Shown piece by piece: positions 12,999 to 17,874 of a stretch of DNA of 17,874 nucleotides (the first letter of the stretch is position 1; each line of letters starts with the position of its first letter). A model generated the notes under the pieces. It was not told where the DNA came from. It was given only the letters and a program-made list of their open reading frames with translations, and did no database searches. This DNA is from Bacteroidota bacterium (lineage in GTDB: Bacteria > Bacteroidota > Bacteroidia > CAMBQF01). Position numbers and translations under genes: made by a program. The stretch lies in contig JAIXUZ010000285.1 of NCBI GenBank assembly GCA_027483285.1, forward strand, positions 1 through 17,874. The letters run 5' to 3'.

Positions 12999-15608
12999 AT
13001 GAACTTAAATAATTTTACATTAAAAAGCCAGGAGGCTGTTCAAAGCGCACAGCAACTGGCAATAACCAACAGCAACCAAGCCGTAGAAACCGGCCACTTG
13101 CTTAAAGGTATTTTTGAGGTTGATGAAAATGTTACGCCCTTTTTATTAAAGCGCCTCAATGTTAATACCACTATGGTGGAACAGGCGTTGGATAAGATTA
13201 TCGGCAGCTATCCAAAATCTACCGGTGGCGATACTTATTTATCTCAGCACGCAAACACTGCGCTGCAAAAGGCCATAGCCGTTGCTTCTAAAATGAAGGA
13301 CGAGTTTATTACCGTTGAGCATTTGCTGTTGGGTATTCTAACTGGTAAAGACCAAATTGCCCAGCTATTAAAAGATGCAGGCGCCAGCGAGAAGGATTTA
13401 ACTGCTGCCATTGCTGATTTACGTAAAGGCTCCACCGCTACTGGGCACTCGGCAGAGGAAACATATAATGCGCTAAATAAATACGCCAAAAACCTGAATG
13501 AGTTGGCCCGCCAAGGCAAGCTTGACCCTGTTATTGGCCGAGATGAGGAAATACGCCGCGTGTTGCAAATATTAACCCGCCGCACCAAAAACAACCCCAT
13601 ATTAATTGGCGAACCCGGCGTTGGTAAAACCGCTATTGCCGAGGGCATTGCCCACCGTATTATTAGTGGCGACGTGCCTGAGAATTTGAAGAACAAACAG
13701 GTATACTCTTTAGATATGGGGGCGCTTATTGCCGGTGCTAAATATAAAGGTGAGTTTGAGGAGCGCTTAAAATCGGTAGTGAAAGAAGTAACTGGCTCTG
13801 ATGGCGATATAGTGCTGTTTATTGATGAGATACATACCCTTGTGGGCGCCGGTGGCGGCGAGGGGGCAATGGATGCTGCAAACATACTTAAACCCGCCCT
13901 TGCCCGTGGCGATTTACGCGCCATTGGCGCCACTACGCTTAATGAATACCAAAAATATTTTGAGAAAGACAAAGCCTTGGAACGCCGCTTTCAAAAGGTG
14001 TTGGTAGATGAGCCCGATACGCAGGATGCTATTTCTATCCTTCGCGGGTTGAAAGATAAATACGAGGCCCACCATAAGGTGCGTATTAAAGACGAAGCCA
14101 TTATTGCTGCGGTAGAGTTATCGCAACGTTATATAAACGACCGCTTTTTGCCCGATAAAGCTATTGATTTAATTGATGAAGCGGCCTCTAAACTTCGCAT
14201 GGAGATAAACTCTGTGCCCGAAGATCTGGACGAGATTGAACGCAAAATCCGCCAGTTGGAAATTGAGCGTGAAGCCATAAAACGCGAGAACGATACCAAG
14301 AAACTGGAAGGCTTGGGCGAAGAAATTGCTAATTTGGAAGACCAACGCAACAGCTTTAAGGCCAAGTGGCAGGCCGAAAAGGATATAGTAGACAGCATAT
14401 CGAAAACCAAAGAGAAAATTGAAAGCTATAAGTTTGAAGCTGAGCAGGCTGAGCGCAACGGCGACTATGGCCGCGTAGCTGAGATACGCTATGGGCTTAC
14501 TAAGCAGGCTGAGGAAGAACTGGAAGGTTTTAAAGCCAAACTGGCCGATACCCAGCATGGTTCAGCAATGATAAAAGAGGAAGTAGGCAGTGAGGATATT
14601 GCTGATGTTGTAAGCCGCTGGACGGGCATACCCGTAAACCGCATGCTACAAAGTGAGCGCGAAAAGCTGCTTCACTTAGAAGAAGAATTGCATAAACGTG
14701 TAGTAGGGCAGGACGAAGCTATTGAAGCCATTGCCGACTCGGTACGCCGCAGCAGGTCGGGTTTGAGTGATAAAAAACGCCCCATAGGTTCGTTTATATT
14801 TTTAGGCTCTACAGGCGTTGGTAAAACCGAATTAGCCAAAGCGCTGGCCGAGTTTTTATTCAACAACGAAAACTCTATGACGCGGATAGATATGAGCGAG
14901 TATCAGGAACGCCACGCCGTATCGCGCTTGGTAGGCGCCCCTCCAGGATATGTTGGCTATGAAGAAGGTGGCCAGTTGACCGAAGCAGTTCGCCGCAAAC
15001 CCTATTCTGTGGTGTTGTTGGATGAGATTGAAAAAGCTCATCCTGATGTGTTTAACATCTTGCTACAAGTGTTAGATGATGGACGTTTAACGGACAACAA
15101 AGGCCGTGTGGTTAATTTTAAAAACACCATCATTATTATGACCTCTAACATAGGGTCGCACATTATACAGGAAGAGTTTGAAAACCTAAATGATATTAAT
15201 AGGGAAGAGGTAGTAGCTAAGGCTAAAAATGAGGTGTTTGAATTACTGAAAAAAACCATCCGCCCCGAATTTTTGAATCGGATAGACGATGTTATAATGT
15301 TTGCCCCGTTAAACCGCGAGGAGGTAAAACAAATCGTAGCCATACAGTTTAAACAAATACAGGTTATGCTTAAAGAGAATGATATCGCCTTAGAGGTATC
15401 GCCAGAGGCAATAGAATGGTTGGCACAACTGGGCTACGACCCTATGTTTGGCGCACGCCCCGTAAAAAGGGTAATGCAAAAGCAGGTGCTTAACGAATTA
15501 TCTAAGCAAATATTAGCAGGTAAAGTAACTAAGGACAGCCATATTATTTTGGATGAGTTTGACCACCGGTTGGTATTCCGAAATGTTGAACCCGCGGAGG
15601 TAAAATAA
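12999..15608 (+). CDS. clpB: ATP-dependent disaggregase ClpB (Hsp100)
   Basis: A cytoplasmic hexameric AAA+ chaperone that pulls polypeptides out of aggregates together with DnaK. It has 869 residues, against 857 in E. coli. An N domain with two Clp repeats (about 1-145) precedes NBD1, with Walker A GEPGVGKT (204-211, Lys210) and Walker B LFIDEIH (Asp276, Glu277). The coiled-coil M domain (about 405-530) separates ClpB from ClpA. NBD2 has Walker A GSTGVGKT (603-610, Lys609), Walker B VLLDEIE (Asp675, Glu676) and the arginine-finger region FLNRIDD. The second pore loop GYVGYEEGG is intact. There is no ClpP-binding IGF loop, as expected. It is probably a single-gene transcript, starting from a region shared with the J-protein gene and ending at a strong terminator. 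Confidence 0.98.
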   Translation: MNLNNFTLKSQEAVQSAQQLAITNSNQAVETGHLLKGIFEVDENVTPFLLKRLNVNTTMVEQALDKIIGSYPKSTGGDTYLSQHANTALQKAIAVASKMKDEFITVEHLLLGILTGKDQIAQLLKDAGASEKDLTAAIADLRKGSTATGHSAEETYNALNKYAKNLNELARQGKLDPVIGRDEEIRRVLQILTRRTKNNPILIGEPGVGKTAIAEGIAHRIISGDVPENLKNKQVYSLDMGALIAGAKYKGEFEERLKSVVKEVTGSDGDIVLFIDEIHTLVGAGGGEGAMDAANILKPALARGDLRAIGATTLNEYQKYFEKDKALERRFQKVLVDEPDTQDAISILRGLKDKYEAHHKVRIKDEAIIAAVELSQRYINDRFLPDKAIDLIDEAASKLRMEINSVPEDLDEIERKIRQLEIEREAIKRENDTKKLEGLGEEIANLEDQRNSFKAKWQAEKDIVDSISKTKEKIESYKFEAEQAERNGDYGRVAEIRYGLTKQAEEELEGFKAKLADTQHGSAMIKEEVGSEDIADVVSRWTGIPVNRMLQSEREKLLHLEEELHKRVVGQDEAIEAIADSVRRSRSGLSDKKRPIGSFIFLGSTGVGKTELAKALAEFLFNNENSMTRIDMSEYQERHAVSRLVGAPPGYVGYEEGGQLTEAVRRKPYSVVLLDEIEKAHPDVFNILLQVLDDGRLTDNKGRVVNFKNTIIIMTSNIGSHIIQEEFENLNDINREEVVAKAKNEVFELLKKTIRPEFLNRIDDVIMFAPLNREEVKQIVAIQFKQIQVMLKENDIALEVSPEAIEWLAQLGYDPMFGARPVKRVMQKQVLNELSKQILAGKVTKDSHIILDEFDHRLVFRNVEPAEVK

Positions 15609-15628
15609 TCCCCTTTATATAAAAGTTT

Positions 15629-15672
15629 AAAAAGTCCCTGCTGATGTAAATTGGCGGGGACTTTTTATTTTT
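15629..15672 (+). terminator. Rho-independent terminator of clpB
   Basis: A 13-bp stem (15629-15641 with 15654-15666, one G-U pair) closes a 12-base loop and runs into a T-rich tract to 15672. It starts 21 bases after the clpB stop codon and overlaps the next gene's candidate promoter element. Confidence 0.85.
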
Positions 15673-15673
15673 G
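15666..15673 (+). promoter_or_regulatory. Candidate -7 element for the DUF3078 gene
   Basis: TATTTTTG matches TAnnTTTG but lies in the U-tract of the clpB terminator. Transcription would start within a few bases of ATG 15682. No good -33 TTG is seen, and an AT-rich tract can match by chance. Confidence 0.35.
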
Positions 15674-15681
15674 CTGAAAAA

Positions 15682-16587
15682 ATGACTATGAAAAGGTTAT
15701 TACCCATACTATTTATACTTGCCTCATGCATTGTTTTAAATGCTCAAACCCCTGCAGATAGTGCCAAGAAGGCTGTGGTAAAACGTTGGAAGACAGGTTT
15801 TGAGTTTGGTGTAAACTTTGGAGCAGCAAATTTTAGCAATAACTGGCAAGGTGGTGGCGTAAGTAATTATTCTTTAGGATCGTTGTTGAATGCCAAGGCC
15901 AGCTATAAAGACCGCGACAGTGCTTTGGTGTGGGATAACGTGCTGAACCTGCAATATGGTATTATGCGCAATAAAGGCCAAAGCATGCGCAAAAGTAACG
16001 ACCTTATTTTCTTTGACTCTAAGGTGGGTTACAAGTTTCACAAAGCTTGGAGCGCCTTTGCGGGTGTCAACTTCCTTTCTCAGTTTGCCTTTGGTTATGA
16101 GTATGGTACAGATGGAAACGGTTTAGAAACCCGCAAAAAGATATCGGCAGTAATGTCGCCGGGCTATTTAACAGAGTCAGTAGGTATAGAGTATAAGCCC
16201 GTAAAATACTTCTCAGCCCGTTTGGGTATTGGAGCCATGCGCCAAACGTTTGTGCTTAACCAATCGATTTACAACACTGTTGATACGGTAAAGTATGGTG
16301 TTGCGGCAGGTAAAAAAATACGTAACGAGGTTGGTTTCCAGTTTTTGGTAAACTTTGATAAAGACCTGCACAAAAACATTAATCTAAAGGCCCGATACTT
16401 AGGGTTCTATAACTACAGCGACTTATCATTCAACAAGGTAGACCATCGTGTTGATATTATCTTTACAGCAAAGATTACGAAGTTTATTAATGTAAACTTT
16501 AATACTATCTTTTTATACGACTTTGACCAGGTAAATACCTGGCAGCATAGCCAGGCCTTTGCGCTGGGTATATTGTATAAGATGTAG
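15682..16587 (+). CDS. DUF3078 outer-membrane beta-barrel protein
   Basis: A 301-residue exported protein of the Bacteroidota DUF3078 family; its function is unknown. An N-terminal signal (MTMKRLLPILFILASCIVLNAQ) probably ends at the LNAQ-TPAD boundary. The mature part has many alternating amphipathic strands with aromatic residues, e.g. FEFGVNFGAANFSNNWQGGG, LVWDNVLNLQYG and FINVNFNTIFLYDFD, and ends with hydrophobic ILYKM, as outer-membrane barrels do. The NFSNNWQGGG...YSLGSLLNA segment is the family hallmark. The ATGs at 15682 and 15688 give nearly the same protein (301 or 299 residues). It sits 73 bases after clpB but beyond a terminator, so probably has its own promoter. It is convergent with the DUF2141 gene. 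The barrel is inferred from strand pattern. Confidence 0.85.
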   Translation: MTMKRLLPILFILASCIVLNAQTPADSAKKAVVKRWKTGFEFGVNFGAANFSNNWQGGGVSNYSLGSLLNAKASYKDRDSALVWDNVLNLQYGIMRNKGQSMRKSNDLIFFDSKVGYKFHKAWSAFAGVNFLSQFAFGYEYGTDGNGLETRKKISAVMSPGYLTESVGIEYKPVKYFSARLGIGAMRQTFVLNQSIYNTVDTVKYGVAAGKKIRNEVGFQFLVNFDKDLHKNINLKARYLGFYNYSDLSFNKVDHRVDIIFTAKITKFINVNFNTIFLYDFDQVNTWQHSQAFALGILYKM

Positions 16588-16717
16588 ATATTAAAATTTA
16601 TGGAGCTAATAAAGCCCCTTTTATTTATAAAGGCTGTAGACCTAAAATAACATTGTGAAACAGGTTAAACAGTTTGTTTACTTTCTGTTTTGGGGTAGTA
16701 CAGAGTTCTCATAGGTA

Positions 16718-17161
16718 TTACATATATTTTACCTTAATGGTAACATTGGTAGTTTGGCCTGCGGTAACGGTAAAAGAGAAACTGCTTAGCTTAGGTCTGG
16801 TTAATCCGGTATGGTAGTAGTTAGAAAAGCCAAAGCCTTCGTCAGGTAAAACAAGGCCATAGTCCATATCGCCGTCACTGTCTTCATCATCAAGCAGGGC
16901 AATGCCGTAAGTACCCGGTTCCAGCATAAGGTCGCTAGTAACAACGCCGCTACTCATCCGGTTTTTAAAAGCTGTATGTTTTAGCAAAGGTTTTTCGTTC
17001 TTAAAGCTTTCCTGGTCTTTGTAAATGCCCATCCTTAAGCAGCCAGCACTGCTCCTTATATCTGTCATTTTAATAACAACCCTGCTTTGCGTAGGTTTTG
17101 TTGGGGCAGGGGCGATAATTGAAAAGTAAAGAGATAGTATAATTGCTGATAGAATATTCAT
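16718..17161 (-). CDS. DUF2141 family secreted protein
   Basis: A 147-residue exported protein of the DUF2141 family (PF09912), common in Bacteroidota and of unknown function. A signal peptide occupies about residues 1-18. The mature part has the family core: a beta strand with GCLRMGIYKDQESFKNEK, then LEPGTYGIALLDDEDSDGDM, followed by GFGFSNYYHTGLTRPKLSSF and a terminal strand. The acidic loop DDEDSDGDMD (91-100) resembles a calcium-binding loop, but metal binding is a guess. The protein is probably a small beta-sandwich in the periplasm or on the surface. It is convergent with the DUF3078 gene across 130 bases with no convincing terminator. No perfect TAnnTTTG lies upstream; the nearest is TAGTTTTTG at 17197-17205 on the minus strand, one base too long. 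Confidence 0.87.
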   Translation of the reverse strand: MNILSAIILSLYFSIIAPAPTKPTQSRVVIKMTDIRSSAGCLRMGIYKDQESFKNEKPLLKHTAFKNRMSSGVVTSDLMLEPGTYGIALLDDEDSDGDMDYGLVLPDEGFGFSNYYHTGLTRPKLSSFSFTVTAGQTTNVTIKVKYM

Positions 17162-17357
17162 AATAATAGTTGTATTAAGTTTTTAATAACATCATACAAA
17201 AACTAAAATACATCATTTTATTTATTTGTAGAAATAAATAATGATAAGATTACATTGCCTTTAACCAAGATTTGCCAGCCAGTATTGCAGCCATTACTTT
17301 AATAAGATTAACAGACCCTGTCGGTATTAGTTTAAAATATAAAGCTAAGGTCTGTAT
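17162..17357. other. AT-rich gap with no intact gene
   Basis: No intact gene is seen. The minus strand has an open stretch ending with TAA at 17250-17252 (about 41 codons, including TGSVNLIKVMAAILAGKSW). It may continue the decayed gene at 17359-17620 in another frame. The gap also contains most of the small direct-repeat structure described at 17298-17366. Confidence 0.4.
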
Positions 17358-17366
17358 TTTAATAAG
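17298..17366. repeat. Small insertion-like structure with 9-bp direct repeats
   Basis: TTTAATAAG occurs at 17298-17306 and again at 17358-17366, flanking 51 bases whose ends carry inverted ACAGACC (17311-17317) and GGTCTGT (17349-17355). This is the pattern of a target duplication around terminal inverted repeats, as in a tiny MITE-like element. The short length and AT richness make chance possible. Confidence 0.3.
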
Positions 17367-17620
17367 TGTCACATTTTATAAGGCCGTACATTCCTTCAGG
17401 GGTTTTACTATCGGCCAGTTCGAACATCCAAAGGCTAAAGCTATTTAATTTCTGGTCTTTTTTGGGCTATTTATTAGGTAGGCTTCAATATCGTCAAGGG
17501 TTTTTATTCCCTGTTTTCCACAAACAGTAACGTGCCGGGTGTGTTTAGCAACTCCAGTATACAAGGTTTCTTAGAAGTTTTAATGGACCTTATGTTTAGG
17601 CGTTTTTTGCTTAATAACAT
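17359..17620 (-). pseudogene. Frameshifted remnant of a small gene, unknown function
   Basis: Three successive minus-strand open segments join into one protein-like sequence of about 87 residues if two single-base losses are repaired. The first begins at ATG 17620 with MLLSKKRLNIRSIKTS. The second contains YTGVAKHTRHVTVCGKQG and LDDIEAYLINSPKK. The third contains SFSLWMFELADSKTPEGMYG and ends at TAA 17359-17361. One break falls at about 17565; the other falls in a run of six A/T at 17458-17463, where one more base restores the frame. I do not recognise the family. It could be a true pseudogene, a sequencing error at the homopolymer, or chance open frames. Confidence 0.38.
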
Positions 17621-17634
17621 TGGTTAATATACAT

Positions 17635-17667
17635 AACAAAAAGCCCCAACATTGCTGTCAGGGCTTT
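17635..17667 (-). terminator. Terminator of the tRNA-Pro gene
   Basis: On the minus strand a 12-bp stem (17667-17656 with 17651-17640, two G-U pairs) is capped by a GCAA tetraloop and followed by CTTTTTGTT. It lies 11 bases after the tRNA 3' end. Confidence 0.8.
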
Positions 17668-17677
17668 ATTCCTTTTG

Positions 17678-17752
17678 TCGGGGTGGCAGGATTCGAACCT
17701 GCGATCTCCTGCTCCCAAAGCAGGCGCGTTAACCGGGCTGCGCTACACCCCG
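17678..17752 (-). tRNA. tRNA-Pro (anticodon TGG)
   Basis: A full cloverleaf reads on the minus strand: acceptor CGGGGTG with CACCCCG plus discriminator A, D arm GCGC with ACGC, anticodon stem CCTGC with GCAGG around loop TTTGGGA (anticodon TGG), a 5-base variable loop, and T arm GCAGG-TTCGAAT-CCTGC. The total is 75 bases. The C13-A22 position of the D stem does not pair. CCA is not encoded. A -7 element lies upstream and a strong terminator downstream, so it is a single-gene transcript decoding CCN proline codons. Confidence 0.97.
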
Positions 17753-17767
17753 TTCCGTAAAGGGCTG

Positions 17768-17775
17768 CAAATATA
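17768..17775 (-). promoter_or_regulatory. Candidate tRNA-Pro promoter -7 element
   Basis: The minus strand reads TATATTTG, a perfect TAnnTTTG match. Its last base is 16 bases before the mature tRNA 5' end, giving a 5' leader of roughly 9-11 bases for RNase P to remove. Confidence 0.55.
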
Positions 17776-17813
17776 TAAAAATATTTTACAGTATTTATTT
17801 AAATGTAAAAAAA

Positions 17814-17874
17814 TTAATACTTACCCTTGCGGATAATAGTAATAATAAGCCCTATGCCCAGTATACCTGCAAAA
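17814..17874 (-). CDS. 3' end of a gene cut by the window edge
   Basis: The last 61 bases read on the minus strand as a hydrophobic tail, FAGILGIGLIITIIRKGKY, then TAA at 17814-17816. A hydrophobic stretch followed by basic residues suggests the C-terminal membrane segment of a small or membrane protein. Nineteen codons are too few to name a family. The tRNA promoter lies just downstream of its stop codon. Confidence 0.45.
   Translation of the reverse strand, partial: FAGILGIGLIITIIRKGKY

Noticed and set aside
13244..13972. A 242-codon open frame on the minus strand inside clpB
   Set aside because: It lies wholly within an unmistakable clpB frame and has a Ser/Ala/Pro-rich product with no recognisable motif. 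It is a codon-bias shadow.
15685..15750. Lipobox-like LASC in the DUF3078 signal region
   Set aside because: The Cys lies inside the hydrophobic core with more hydrophobic residues after it, and a better signal peptidase I site follows at LNAQ. A lipoprotein is unlikely.
16613..16635. Hairpin between the convergent DUF3078 and DUF2141 genes as a terminator
   Set aside because: The stem is AGCC/GGCT plus three A-T pairs across a two-base bulge, and no U-tract follows on either strand.

Overview
The window looks like a chromosomal segment of a Bacteroidota bacterium, probably near Sphingobacteriales or Chitinophagales; the order is a guess. The evidence is Bacteroidota-typical families (DUF3078 barrel, DUF2141 protein, a Wzc-type kinase with a Tyr-Gly tail), several start regions carrying the Bacteroidota -7 promoter element TAnnTTTG, almost no Shine-Dalgarno sequences, and an AT-rich composition.

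Layout. Positions 1-3302 hold housekeeping genes: rpmB (L28) with its own promoter and terminator, lpdA (dihydrolipoyl dehydrogenase), and a convergent dgt (dNTP triphosphohydrolase). Lpd and dgt share a hairpin that can terminate both. Positions 3460-12269 form a rightward surface-polysaccharide block: AsnB-type amidotransferase, GT4 glycosyltransferase, Wza-like export lipoprotein, Wzc-like copolymerase/tyrosine kinase, RfbC epimerase, then after an internal promoter a WecA/TagO-like phosphoglycosyltransferase and an NlpC/P60 peptidase. Three junctions in the block overlap as TAATG. Positions 12305-15608 hold a membrane-anchored J-domain protein divergent from clpB, with a perfect 11-bp inverted repeat between them. 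Positions 15682-17161 hold a DUF3078 outer-membrane protein convergent with a secreted DUF2141 protein. The last 700 bases hold a frameshifted gene remnant, a small insertion-like structure, a tRNA-Pro(TGG) gene with promoter and terminator, and the 3' end of another gene.

How the genes work together. The polysaccharide block supplies an initiating sugar-1-phosphate transferase, one glycosyltransferase, an epimerase for a deoxysugar nucleotide, a possible sugar-amidating enzyme, and the Wza/Wzc export pair. Flippase, polymerase, most glycosyltransferases and the rest of the dTDP-rhamnose pathway are not here, so this is only part of the pathway. ClpB with a nearby J protein suggests a protein-quality-control pair.

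I saw no CRISPR array, phage, defence island or complete transposon. The observations most worth checking are the dnaJ/clpB inverted repeat, degenerate 7-bp-period sequences in the gaps around lpdA-dgt-asnB, apparently leaderless starts of dgt and dnaJ, the hexamer-repeat tyrosine tail of the kinase, and the decayed locus near the tRNA.
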